Source of the DNA: Variovorax sp. KK3
Lineage (GTDB): Bacteria > Pseudomonadota > Gammaproteobacteria > Burkholderiales > Burkholderiaceae_C
DNA: 64,000 nucleotides
Assembly (NCBI RefSeq): GCF_001984055.1
Contig: NZ_LYVO01000026.1
Location: forward strand, 20,482-84,481
Reading direction: 5' to 3'
Shown here: positions 56,190 to 64,000 of the stretch, piece by piece
Layout of the letters: the number at the start of each line of letters is the position of its first letter
Position numbering within the stretch: the first letter of the stretch is position 1
Notes under the pieces: model-generated
Database searches by the model: none
Told to the model about the DNA's origin: nothing
Seen by the model: the letters and a program-made list of their open reading frames with translations, nothing else
Program-made: the position numbers and the translations under genes

Positions 56190-56993
56190 TCAGTGCTGCT
56201 CGATGTCTTCCACGGCGGCGACGGGCTCGCGCTCGAAGCCGTGCAGGTCGAAGATGCGGCGGACCGTTCCACCAGCGATGGCCCGCGTCATCAGTTGCTG
56301 CAGGCACTCCAGGGCCGCCGGCTTGCCTTTCTGCAGCCCCACCGCGATGCCGGTGGCATGCAGCCGACCGTCTAGCACCCGTGAGCCCGCGATGAAGCGC
56401 TGATAGTTGAGCAGCACGTCGCGCGACAGCACGAGCGCGTCGGCCTGTCCTTCGTCCACCGCGCGCACCGCCGCGGCCACGTCGGGAATCGACACGACGC
56501 TGGCGGCGTCGAGCACGCGCGCCGCGTTGCGCACGGTGGTCGTGTTCGCGATGCCCGCCACGACCACGCCGGGCCGGTTCAGGTCCATGACCTCGTGGAA
56601 CGGCGCGTTGCCACGCACGAGCGCCGTGCTCTCGATGAGGAAATAGGCGGGGCCGAAAGCCAGGCGTCGGCGCCGCTCCTCGTCGACCGGCATGAATCCC
56701 AGGTCGACGGCGCCCTGTTCGATCGCATCGGTGAGTTCGCCGGAGTTTGGAAAACTCGCGATCTCGGCGTCCAGGCCGAGTTCGCTCGCCAGATGCAGCC
56801 CCAGGTCCACGGTCACGCCTCGCACTTTGCCCGCCTCGTCGCGTGCGACGAAGAAAGTCGACGCTTCCGGCGCATGGACCACGCCGACGCGCAGGCGGCC
56901 GCCCGGCGCGAGTTCGTCGCGCGCCGAAGCCAGCAGTTGTGCTGGCAGCGTGGCAGCGGCATCACCGGCGGATGGAATCGTCATGTCGTTCAA
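56190..56993 (-). CDS. Family-3 solute-binding-like protein without signal peptide
   Basis: 267 residues. The fold of amino-acid-binding proteins is clear: GRLRVGVVHAPEASTFFV, VRGVTVDLGLHLASELG, AIEQGAVDLGFMPVDEERRRRLAFGPAY. The N-terminus (MNDMTIPSAGDAAATLPAQLL) has no hydrophobic export signal, so the protein should stay in the cytoplasm. It is coupled to the SSADH gene (ATGA at 56990-56993) instead of lying with the transporter. It may be a cytoplasmic sensor or metabolite-binding protein; this is inference. Confidence 0.8.
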   Translation of the reverse strand: MNDMTIPSAGDAAATLPAQLLASARDELAPGGRLRVGVVHAPEASTFFVARDEAGKVRGVTVDLGLHLASELGLDAEIASFPNSGELTDAIEQGAVDLGFMPVDEERRRRLAFGPAYFLIESTALVRGNAPFHEVMDLNRPGVVVAGIANTTTVRNAARVLDAASVVSIPDVAAAVRAVDEGQADALVLSRDVLLNYQRFIAGSRVLDGRLHATGIAVGLQKGKPAALECLQQLMTRAIAGGTVRRIFDLHGFEREPVAAVEDIEQH

Positions 56994-58450
56994 GACCAGT
57001 TGGTGGAGATGTACTTGGCTTCCATGAACTCGAGCAGCCCATGGTGGGCGCCCTCGCGTCCCAGTCCGCTCTGCTTCACGCCGCCGAAAGGGGCGGCGGG
57101 ATCGGACACCAGGCCGCGGTTCAGCGCGATCATGCCGCTTTCGATGCGTTCGGAGACACGCAGCCCACGGGCAAGGTCACGGGTGTAGACATAAGCCACC
57201 AGCCCGTACTCGGTCGCATTCGCGAACCGGATGGCCTCGGCCTCGGTGTCGAAGGCCACGATGGGTGCGACCGGGCCGAAGATCTCCTCGCCCAGCAGGT
57301 CCGAGTTTGGCGCGACGTCCGCCAGCACGGTGGGCATGTAGAAGAAACCCTTGCGCTGTGGCGCGTTGCCGCCGGTCAACACGCGCGCGCCCTTCTTGCG
57401 GGCGTCGTCCACCAGCGCGCCGACCTTCTCTACCGCAGCCTTGTTGACCAGGGGCCCGCACTGCGTGCCGTCCTTCAGCCCATCGTCGGTGACCAGGGCG
57501 CCCATGCGCTCGGCCAGGCGCCGGCTGAATTCATCGGCCACGCCACGTTGCACGTAGAAGCGGTTCGCCGCCGTGCATGCCTCGCCGCCGTTGCGCATCT
57601 TGGCGATCATGGCGCCCTCGACGGCTGCGTCGATGTCCGCATCGTCGAACACCACGAAGGGCGCATTGCCGCCAAGTTCCATGGAACAGTTGATGACCGA
57701 ATCGGCGGCCTTGCGCAGCAACACGCGGCCCACTTCGGTTGACCCCGTGAACGACAGCTTGCGCACGCGGTGGTCGTCGAGGATTGCGTTGGACACGCGG
57801 CCCGCTGTCGACGTGGTGAGAACGTTGACCACGCCTGCCGGCACGCCGGCCTCCGCCAGCAGATCGGCGATGGCGTAGGCCGTGAGCGGCGTCTCGGTCG
57901 CGGGCTTCAGGATGCAGGTGCAGCCGGCCGCCAGCGCGGGACCGATCTTTCGCGTCGCCATGGCAGCGGGAAAGTTCCAGGGCGTGATGAGCAAGGCGAT
58001 GCCGATCGGCTGGTACTGCACGATGGTGCGCGCCGCGCCCGAGGGCGCCACGCTGATCTCGCCGTTGATGCGCACGGCTTCTTCCGCATACCAGCGGAAG
58101 AACTCGGCTGCATAGGCGACCTCGCCGCGCGCGTCGGCGAGCGCCTTGCCGTTCTCCATCGTGATCAGCTGGGCCAGCTTCTCGGCATCGCGCGTCATGA
58201 GCTCGAAGCAGCGCATGAGGATGGTGCTGCGCTTGCGCGGCGCCGTAGCGGCCCAGGCCTCTGCCGCGGCGGAAGCGGCTTCCACCGCGGCGAGGGCATC
58301 TTCGGTGGTCGCATCGGCCACGCTCGCGATCACTTTTTCAGACGCGGGGTCGTACACGTCGATGCGTTTCGCGCTCGACGATGGCCGGAAGGCGCCGCCG
58401 ATGAAAAGATCGGTCGGCATCGTGTCGATGTTCAGAGGGCTCTGGTTCAT
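56990..58450 (-). CDS. NAD(P)-dependent succinate-semialdehyde dehydrogenase family protein
   Basis: 486 residues from the ATG at 58450. Aldehyde dehydrogenase superfamily: ITPWNFPAAMATRKIGPALAAG, FTGSTEVGRVLL, general base Glu in MELGGNAPFVVF, catalytic Cys in GGEACTAANRFYV, and EIFGPVAPI. The pattern is closest to GabD-type enzymes, which oxidise succinate semialdehyde to succinate. Together with the Fe-ADH upstream it could oxidise 4-hydroxybutyrate stepwise. Specificity is inferred. Coupled to the next gene by ATGA. Confidence 0.9.
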   Translation of the reverse strand: MNQSPLNIDTMPTDLFIGGAFRPSSSAKRIDVYDPASEKVIASVADATTEDALAAVEAASAAAEAWAATAPRKRSTILMRCFELMTRDAEKLAQLITMENGKALADARGEVAYAAEFFRWYAEEAVRINGEISVAPSGAARTIVQYQPIGIALLITPWNFPAAMATRKIGPALAAGCTCILKPATETPLTAYAIADLLAEAGVPAGVVNVLTTSTAGRVSNAILDDHRVRKLSFTGSTEVGRVLLRKAADSVINCSMELGGNAPFVVFDDADIDAAVEGAMIAKMRNGGEACTAANRFYVQRGVADEFSRRLAERMGALVTDDGLKDGTQCGPLVNKAAVEKVGALVDDARKKGARVLTGGNAPQRKGFFYMPTVLADVAPNSDLLGEEIFGPVAPIVAFDTEAEAIRFANATEYGLVAYVYTRDLARGLRVSERIESGMIALNRGLVSDPAAPFGGVKQSGLGREGAHHGLLEFMEAKYISTNWS

Positions 58451-58479
58451 GGGTCTCTTCGAAGTGACGTGGCGATCGC

Positions 58480-59688
58480 TCAGTGCACGCCCGCGTGGGC
58501 ATTGCGCACGATGTGTGCGACATCGTCGACACCGAGCTTGCGGGGGTTGTTGTTGATGAGGCGTGCCGACAGCATCGATTGCTCCGACACCCAGCCCAGC
58601 TTTTCCTCGGGCAGGCCCAGGTCCGCCAACGTGCGGGGGATGCCGATGTCTTCGCACAGGCTGCGGGTGCGGCGAATGGCACCCATGGCGAGTTCGACGG
58701 GGTCGTCGCCTTTGCAGCCGATGGCGGTGCCGATGGCGGCCAGCTCCGGCGTCACGGCGCCGGCGTTGTAGGCCATGACGTAAGGCAACAGGCAGGCCAC
58801 GCCCAGGCCGTGGGCCGTGTGCGTCAACGCGCCCACCGGGTACTGGATGGCGTGGGCCGCGGCCGTGCCGGCGGTGCCGAAGGCCAGCCCTGCCGACAGC
58901 GAGGCGAACATCAGCATGCCGCGCGCCTCGAGGTCGCTGCCGTCGGCCATGGCCCGCGGCAGATACTCGAAGATCGCCTTGATCGCCGCGAGCGCGTGCT
59001 GATCACTGAAGAGGTTCTTGCCGACGAAGACCCGCTCCTGCGAGAGCCCGGCCGAGACCGGATGCCGCACGGCCGTGTAGGCCTCGATGGCGTGCGTCAA
59101 TGCATCGGCGCCGGACAGCGCCGTGAGCCCCGGTGGGCAGGTCAGCGTGAGTTCGGCATCGCAGATCGCGGTGTGCGGAATGAGGTAGGGGCTGGAGATG
59201 CCGACCTTGAGATCGCGCTTGCTGTCGCCCAGCACGGCCACCGGCGTCGCTTCGGAGCCGGTGCCGGCCGTGGTCGGGATGGCCACGACGGGAATGATGG
59301 GCCCCGGCACCTTGAATTCGCCATAGAAGCGGTCGAGCGGGCCGCCATGCGTGAGCAGCAGGCTGACGAGCTTGGCCATGTCCATGCAACTGCCGCCGCC
59401 GACACCGACCACGACGTCGGGCCGGAAATTACCGCAGGATTCGACGCACTCGTCGATGCTGGAGGCGGGGAGTTCGGCCAAGGTGCCGCTGAACAGCCGG
59501 GCCTCGACGCCGCATGCAGCCAGATCGGCCAGCATTTCAGCCATTTCCGTGGACGCCGCAAAGCGTTGATCGGTGCAGACCAACGTGCGCTTGCCGAGGC
59601 GCGCGACCGCCTGGCCGAGGGCGCGCCGCTGTCCGTTGCCGAACACGATCGATTGGGGGGCGCGCATCACGCCGAACTGCGAAGTCAT
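58480..59688 (-). CDS. Iron-containing alcohol dehydrogenase (class III)
   Basis: 402 residues from the ATG at 59688, which overlaps the stop of the LDH2 gene (ATGA, 59685-59688). Motifs: GVGGGSCMDMAKLVSLL for NAD, IPTTAGTGSEATP, and the iron ligands in LSGADALTHAIEAYTA and HAIQYPVGALTHTAHG. Family members include 4-hydroxybutyrate, butanol and maleylacetate-reducing enzymes. Its place before SSADH makes a hydroxy-acid or alcohol substrate giving a semialdehyde plausible. Confidence 0.9.
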   Translation of the reverse strand: MTSQFGVMRAPQSIVFGNGQRRALGQAVARLGKRTLVCTDQRFAASTEMAEMLADLAACGVEARLFSGTLAELPASSIDECVESCGNFRPDVVVGVGGGSCMDMAKLVSLLLTHGGPLDRFYGEFKVPGPIIPVVAIPTTAGTGSEATPVAVLGDSKRDLKVGISSPYLIPHTAICDAELTLTCPPGLTALSGADALTHAIEAYTAVRHPVSAGLSQERVFVGKNLFSDQHALAAIKAIFEYLPRAMADGSDLEARGMLMFASLSAGLAFGTAGTAAAHAIQYPVGALTHTAHGLGVACLLPYVMAYNAGAVTPELAAIGTAIGCKGDDPVELAMGAIRRTRSLCEDIGIPRTLADLGLPEEKLGWVSEQSMLSARLINNNPRKLGVDDVAHIVRNAHAGVH

Positions 59689-60737
59689 TCCATGTTTCCT
59701 GTGGGTGTGTCGTGGGGGGTCTGGCTGCGCCGGTCGCCAGCCAGCGCGACGATGCGCTGCCAGACCTCGGTCGCGACGTCCATGCCGTTCTCGATGCTGC
59801 GGGCCCGCTGCTCGCGCGCCCGGTCGCCGGGCACCAGCACGGGACGATCGGCGCGAGCCGGCGGGCTCGCCCTGAGGGTCTGCAGGTAGTCGGAGATCAG
59901 GCCCGCAGCCGAGCTGCGGGCCGGCTCGATCACGATGAACACGTCGCCCTTGTTGCAGGACTGGGTCGAATCGAGCGTGCCCTTGACCTCGGCGCCCATG
60001 GCCGAATCGGTGAGCGCGGCGACCAGCACTTCGAACGCCAGACCGAGCGCATAGCCCTTGGCGCCGCCGAAGGGCGCGATCGCCCCTTGGCGCGCCGCTT
60101 TCGCGTCGAGCGTGGGCTCGCCGTCGGCATCCAGCGCCCAGCCGGGCTCGAGGGCTTGGCCGCGGTTGGCGTAGTCGTGCACCTGGCCCATCGAGATCAG
60201 GCCGGTCGCCATGTCCAGCACGAAAGGCGCGGGCTCTGCGGGAACGCCGATGGCGACCGGGTTGGTGCCGATCAAGGCTCGGCGGCCGCCCCAGGGGTGG
60301 ACCAGCGCTTCGCTGGTCGTGACGGCCAACAAGATCTGTCCTTGCGCAGCGACCTTTTCGGCGTAGAGCGCGAGCATGCCCAGGTGGTTGTTGTTGCGGA
60401 TCGCGGCCACGGCAATGCCGGTGGTGCGGGCCCTGGCGGAAATCTCCGCGATCGCTTTGAACGCGACGACCGGGCCCAGACCTTGCTCGCCATCCACCTC
60501 GAAGAACGAACTGCCACGCCACTGGCCCTTGCCGGCGGTCGAGGCATTGCTCACGCCGTTGGCGATGCGCTCGACGACGCGCGGCAGGCGAAGAAGACCA
60601 TGCGATGCGCGGCCGCGCAGCTCTGCTTCCAGGAGCAGTTCCGTCTGCACATCCGCATGGGCGGGCGGCACGCCTGCATTCACTAGCGCTCGGGAGCAAA
60701 CTTCCTTGGCTTCGTGCCAGGCGACGCGGGTCTTCAT
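59685..60737 (-). CDS. LDH2/malate dehydrogenase-type oxidoreductase
   Basis: 350 residues. Family marks: SRALVNAGVPPAHADVQTELLLEAELRGRASHGLLRLP at the N-terminus (read in pieces), AIRNNNHLGMLALYAEK, PWGGRRALIGTNPVAIGVP and FGGAKGYALGLAFEVL. The family oxidises 2-hydroxy acids or reduces cyclic imines and uses NAD(P) in a non-Rossmann fold (AllD, ComC, DpkA). First gene of the minus-strand catabolic unit, divergent from the GntR regulator with 100 bp between. Confidence 0.9.
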   Translation of the reverse strand: MKTRVAWHEAKEVCSRALVNAGVPPAHADVQTELLLEAELRGRASHGLLRLPRVVERIANGVSNASTAGKGQWRGSSFFEVDGEQGLGPVVAFKAIAEISARARTTGIAVAAIRNNNHLGMLALYAEKVAAQGQILLAVTTSEALVHPWGGRRALIGTNPVAIGVPAEPAPFVLDMATGLISMGQVHDYANRGQALEPGWALDADGEPTLDAKAARQGAIAPFGGAKGYALGLAFEVLVAALTDSAMGAEVKGTLDSTQSCNKGDVFIVIEPARSSAAGLISDYLQTLRASPPARADRPVLVPGDRAREQRARSIENGMDVATEVWQRIVALAGDRRSQTPHDTPTGNME

Positions 60738-60756
60738 TTCTCGGGGCTTTCGGTTA

Positions 60757-60794
60757 ATCGTATCGGATATTAAATCCGACTTGATATATCGTAG
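60757..60794. promoter_or_regulatory. Operator-like region between LDH2 and the GntR regulator
   Basis: Contains ATCGTAT (60757-60763), a perfect dyad TCGGAT-ATTAA-ATCCGA (60763-60779) and ATCGTAG (60788-60794). FadR-type GntR regulators bind such dyads in their own divergent promoters. The heptamer recurs twice at 56123-56141. Confidence 0.5.
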
Positions 60795-60837
60795 GTGGGC
60801 GATAAGATCGGGTCAAGCAAAATCTCGGAGGAATATC

Positions 60838-61557
60838 TTGGACGTCAACGTGCAAGCATTGCTTGTTCAGGGCGACTCGGATGCGCCGAAGGCCATCCAT
60901 CAGGGCTCGCTGGGGGATCGGGTGTACGAGGCACTCCTGTCCCAGATCATTTCGCTCAAGATCGCACCCGGCAGCCGCATATCGATCGATGCCCTGGTGC
61001 GGGAATTCGGCGTGTCGCAAACGCCGATCCGCGCGGCCCTCATCAGACTCGAGGGCGTGGGCCTGGTGGTCAAGACCCACAACATCGGATATAGCGCCGC
61101 CCCGATGCCGAGCCGGCAGCGGTTCGAGGAAATGTTCGACCTGCGGCTGATGCTGGAGCCCTACTTGGCAGCGCGCGCCGCCGAGCGTCTGTCCAACGGG
61201 CTGCGTGAAGAGCTGGCACGCATCGCCGCCGCCATGGCCGAGCCCCCGGGCGACGACGTCAAGCTGGCCTACGGCAAGTTCGCACTGCAGGATGCCCGAT
61301 TCCATTCGTGGATCGCCAACCATGCGGCGAACGAACTGGCCGCCGAAGCGCTGTCGCGCCTGCATGCGCACACGCACCTCTTCCGGCTGCGCTTTCATTC
61401 GCATCTGACCGAAGGCGCCATCAAGGAGCATGCCGAGATCGTGGCCGCGCTTTCGTCGGGCGACCCCGAGCGTGCGCGCGATGCGATGGCGAGCCACATC
61501 CTGCAGTCGCGTGCGCGCATGGAGCCTCATTTCGTCAGCCTGGAATCGGCCGCGTGA
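60838..61557 (+). CDS. GntR family (FadR/FCD subfamily) transcriptional regulator
   Basis: 239 residues from a TTG start at 60838, six bases after a perfect GGAGG; no ATG gives a better start. The winged helix (about 25-90) shows LGDRVYEALLSQIISLKIAPGSRI and FGVSQTPIRAALIRLEGVGLV. The FCD ligand domain (about 100-230) holds the helix FDLRLMLEPYLAARAAERL and His residues in DARFHSWIAN and EHAEIVAAL that usually bind a metal. It likely represses the divergent LDH2-ADH-SSADH unit and itself. Confidence 0.93.
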   Translation: MDVNVQALLVQGDSDAPKAIHQGSLGDRVYEALLSQIISLKIAPGSRISIDALVREFGVSQTPIRAALIRLEGVGLVVKTHNIGYSAAPMPSRQRFEEMFDLRLMLEPYLAARAAERLSNGLREELARIAAAMAEPPGDDVKLAYGKFALQDARFHSWIANHAANELAAEALSRLHAHTHLFRLRFHSHLTEGAIKEHAEIVAALSSGDPERARDAMASHILQSRARMEPHFVSLESAA

Positions 61558-61588
61558 GCAATCGTCGTGCGTGCAGATGGCCCGGTGC

Positions 61589-62491
61589 TCACCGGCTGTC
61601 CGCGAACTTCCTGCGAAAGGCGGTGGGCGTCATCCCCTTCACATCTCGAAAGCGACGATTGAAGTTGGCCACGTTGTTGAAGCCGACGTCATAGCAGATC
61701 GCCGAGACCGGGTCCTGCGACTTCACCAGCAACTGGCAAGCCCTCGAGATGCGCAGTTGCGTGAGAAAGCTCGAAAAGGTGTTGCCGGTGCGACGGTGAA
61801 ATATCCGCGAGAAGTGGCTCCTGCTGATGTCGAAATGCTTGGCCACCCGCGGCATGGTCAGCGCGTCCGAGTAGTGTTCGTTCATGTAGCCGACGATCGA
61901 GTCGATCTGCGTCATCGAGGCCGGGTCGTCGGCCGTGTCGACCCAGGGGTTCGACAGCAGTCGAAACTCCTTCCACTGCCCGAGCACCGAGAGGAAGTCC
62001 AGGAACACCGACAGCCGCGCCAGGTCCTTGCTGGCCCGGATGCGCGCGAAGTACTCGGCGGCGCATTCGGACATGCCGAAGAACTCGATGCCTTGCGCAC
62101 ACCGGTCGAGCAGCGGCAGCACCTCCCCCAACTCCGAGATGAGTGCCGAGGCGCGTTCGATCGGCGAGCGGTCGAACACGATGCAGTGGTCTCGCAAGGC
62201 GACGCCCTCGGGCGGGGCGTTGGTCGATATCCAGTTGTGCGGGAGCTTCGGCCCCGTCATCACCAGATTGCCCGGCTCGAACGTGCCGATGTAGTCACCG
62301 ACGAACATCTTGCCGCTGGTGGCCACGACCAGGTGGATCTCGTAATCGTCGTGGTAGTGCCAGCGGATCAGCGGCGACGGCGTCCCATGGCTGACGTAGC
62401 GCACGAGCCGTTCGAGTTCGGACGACGGGCTGTAGCCGAGCTCCGCGTTCCGGTACTGCGGGTCTTCTCTGCAAGGGGGTGGCTCGGCCAT
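61589..62491 (-). CDS. AraC family transcriptional regulator
   Basis: 300 residues. The N-terminal cupin-like domain (about 35-150: IRWHYHDDYEIHLVVATSG) binds an effector. The C-terminal double helix-turn-helix (about 195-298) has LTMPRVAKHFDISRSHFSRIFHRRTG and PVSAICYDVGFNNVANFNRRFRDVKGMTPTAFRR. It lies 16 bp after the sugar-binding protein gene on the same strand. The likely target is a polyol or sugar uptake system. Confidence 0.93.
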   Translation of the reverse strand: MAEPPPCREDPQYRNAELGYSPSSELERLVRYVSHGTPSPLIRWHYHDDYEIHLVVATSGKMFVGDYIGTFEPGNLVMTGPKLPHNWISTNAPPEGVALRDHCIVFDRSPIERASALISELGEVLPLLDRCAQGIEFFGMSECAAEYFARIRASKDLARLSVFLDFLSVLGQWKEFRLLSNPWVDTADDPASMTQIDSIVGYMNEHYSDALTMPRVAKHFDISRSHFSRIFHRRTGNTFSSFLTQLRISRACQLLVKSQDPVSAICYDVGFNNVANFNRRFRDVKGMTPTAFRRKFADSR

Positions 62492-62507
62492 GGCTTCGGT
62501 GCCGGTG

Positions 62508-63821
62508 CTACTTGTAGTAGCCGGCCTTCTTCATCTCGCGCTCGGCGATGCCCTGCGATGTCTTGAGCGCCTGGTCGACCGTGACCTTGCCCGTCAGCGC
62601 CGCGCTCATCTGTTGCCCCACGCTCGTGCCGATGGCCTGGAATTCGGGAATGGCGGCGAATTGCACGCCGATGTAAGGCGACTTGGGCAGGGTGCTGTCG
62701 TTCGGGTTGGCCGAATCGATCGCCTTGCGCTCGGCCTCGGCGAAACCGGCGACCTTCTGGAACTCGGGGCTCGCATAGGTCGACTTGCGCGTGCCGGTCG
62801 GCACGGTGTTCCAGCCGGTTTCCCTGGCGACCAGCTGGATGTATTCCTTCGACGTGGCCCATCGGATGAACTTCTGCGCCGCATCGTCCTTGGTCGAGCT
62901 GGCGGGTATCGCCAGGTTCCACGACCACAGCCAGTTGGCGCCCTTGGGCGTGACGGCGGTCGGCGCCTGCGCGAAGGCGACCTTGTCGGCCACCTTCGAC
63001 TGCTTCGGATCGCTGACGAACGAGGCCGCGATGGTCGCATCCACCCACATGCCGCACTTGCCCTCGTTGAACAGCGCGAGGTTTTCGTTGAAGCTGTTGG
63101 CCGATGCGCCCGGCGGGCCGTAGGCCTTGACCAGGTCGACGTAGAAGCTGATCGCGTCCTTCCAGGGCTTGGTGTCGATCTGCGGCTTCCACTGCATGTC
63201 GAACCACTGGCCTCCGTAGGTGTTCACGAGCGTGGTGATCGGCCCCATGTTGTCGCCCCAGCCCGGCTTGCCGCGCAGGCAGATGCCGTACACGCCCGCC
63301 TTCGGATCGTGGATCTTGCCGGCCAGCGCCTTCACCTGCGCCCATGTGGGCCGCTCGGGCATCTGAAAGCCGGCCCTGTCGGCCAGATCCTTGCGATACA
63401 TCAGCATCGAACTCTCGCCGTAGAACGGCGCGGCGAACAGTTTGCCGTCGTGCGACAGGCCCGTGCGGATGGCCGGCAGCAGATCGTCGACGTCGTAGGC
63501 CGCATCGGTGGCGATCGGCTTGAGCCAGCCCTTCTTCGACCAGATCGGCGTTTCGTACAAGCCGATGGTGATCACGTCGAACTGGCCGCCCTTGGTGGCG
63601 ATGTCGGTGGTGACGCGCTGCCGCAGCGTGCCTTCTTCGAGCGTGACCCACTTCAGCTTGATGTCGGGGTATGCCTTTTCGAAGACCGGGGTCAGCTTCT
63701 GCATCTCGATCATGTGGCCGTTGTTCACGGTCGCGATGACCAGGTCCACCGCATGTGCGGGCAGCGCACACAGTGCGAGCGTTGTTCCGGCCAGGTTGGC
63801 AAGCAATCTCGAATGACGCAT
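62508..63821 (-). CDS. Sugar/polyol ABC transporter substrate-binding protein (SBP family 1, SmoE-like)
   Basis: 437 residues from the ATG at 63821 (MRHSRLLANLAGTTLALCA, signal cleavage after AHA). Family-1 pattern: LVIATVNNGHMIEMQKLTPVFE, FDVITIGLYETPIWSKKGWL, YGESSMLMYRKDL and SWNLAIPASS. Such proteins bind sorbitol, mannitol or similar polyols for import. The permease and ATPase genes are not in the window; the next gene on this strand is the AraC regulator. Signal peptide and length are normal. Confidence 0.9.
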   Translation of the reverse strand: MRHSRLLANLAGTTLALCALPAHAVDLVIATVNNGHMIEMQKLTPVFEKAYPDIKLKWVTLEEGTLRQRVTTDIATKGGQFDVITIGLYETPIWSKKGWLKPIATDAAYDVDDLLPAIRTGLSHDGKLFAAPFYGESSMLMYRKDLADRAGFQMPERPTWAQVKALAGKIHDPKAGVYGICLRGKPGWGDNMGPITTLVNTYGGQWFDMQWKPQIDTKPWKDAISFYVDLVKAYGPPGASANSFNENLALFNEGKCGMWVDATIAASFVSDPKQSKVADKVAFAQAPTAVTPKGANWLWSWNLAIPASSTKDDAAQKFIRWATSKEYIQLVARETGWNTVPTGTRKSTYASPEFQKVAGFAEAERKAIDSANPNDSTLPKSPYIGVQFAAIPEFQAIGTSVGQQMSAALTGKVTVDQALKTSQGIAEREMKKAGYYK

Positions 63822-64000
63822 GGTGTCTCCAGACAATGAAACCGGCCGAGGCCGGCCCCTAAGAATCGCGAGATTCCGGGCTTTTGGATAACCCGCCGGC
63901 TTGCCTGAACTGATACTTTGGTGCTTTTGGGCTTAGCGACTTTCCCTAGCTGTGATGTCTCAATAGGTTGTTCACCCGGAAGGGTCTGGGAGACTGGAGT
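63822..64000. other. Gene-free right end, upstream of the sugar-binding protein
   Basis: No coding frame of note. Two hairpins are visible: CCGGCC-GA-GGCCGG around 63842-63855, followed on the minus strand by TTT, and GAATC-GCGA-GATTC at 63863-63876. They could be the end of an upstream unit or leader structure of the binding-protein gene. No clear promoter boxes are seen. Confidence 0.35.

Overview
The window is high-GC, densely packed chromosomal DNA from a betaproteobacterium. It most resembles Comamonadaceae such as Variovorax. That is an inference from gene content: recA-recX, type-2 argC, a birA/SET/topB-SWIB neighbourhood, TerC genes and beta-type pilus genes. I see no rRNA, tRNA, CRISPR array, insertion sequence or phage module.

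Layout. (1) 1-4.9 kb: DUF2007 and DUF3717/DUF1289 genes; a sigma70 promoter and a yybP-ykoY (manganese) riboswitch ahead of a TerC gene; a small conserved gene; a holin-like membrane protein; a periplasmic M48 protease; and moaC. (2) 4.9-25.3 kb: a type IV pilus and glycan region. A PglL/TfpO-type oligosaccharyltransferase diverges from pilE-fimT-pilV-pilW-pilX-pilY1. Glycan genes follow: an ATP-grasp/HAD fusion, four glycosyltransferase-type genes of which one is frameshifted, a methyltransferase, a flippase and a sugar aminotransferase. The major pilin pilA closes the region. The same dyad, TGACAA-TTGTCA, lies upstream of both pilin genes. (3) 25.3-37 kb: an MBL hydrolase, FHA and PP2C signalling genes, a second TerC without a riboswitch, sucCD, argC, recX-recA, a MarR regulator, a two-component system and birA. 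(4) 37-41.2 kb: a SET-domain methyltransferase diverges from topoisomerase III carrying a C-terminal SWIB domain. A 33-bp alternating purine-pyrimidine tract lies between them. A small lipoprotein follows. (5) 41.2-49.8 kb: a glutamine-amidotransferase hydrolase, a TIM-barrel isomerase, an HtrA-like protein lacking catalytic His and Asp, infA-dbpA, two small conserved genes, a TetR regulator, and a ring-cleavage dioxygenase coupled to a dihaem cytochrome c. (6) 49.8-61.6 kb: a catabolic and uptake regulon on the minus strand (aminotransferase, hydratase, MDR oxidoreductase, amino-acid-type ABC transporter, SSADH, Fe-ADH, LDH2). It is probably controlled by the divergent GntR regulator through ATCGTAT heptamers. 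(7) 61.6-64 kb: an AraC regulator and a sugar/polyol-binding protein.

How the parts work together: region 2 would build, export and transfer a glycan onto the pilins made by the same region. Region 6 would import an amino-acid-like compound and oxidise it towards succinate. The best candidates for undescribed biology are the pilin-glycan island with its shared dyad, the SET/Z-DNA-prone/topB-SWIB arrangement, the ATP-grasp-HAD fusion and the GntR regulon.
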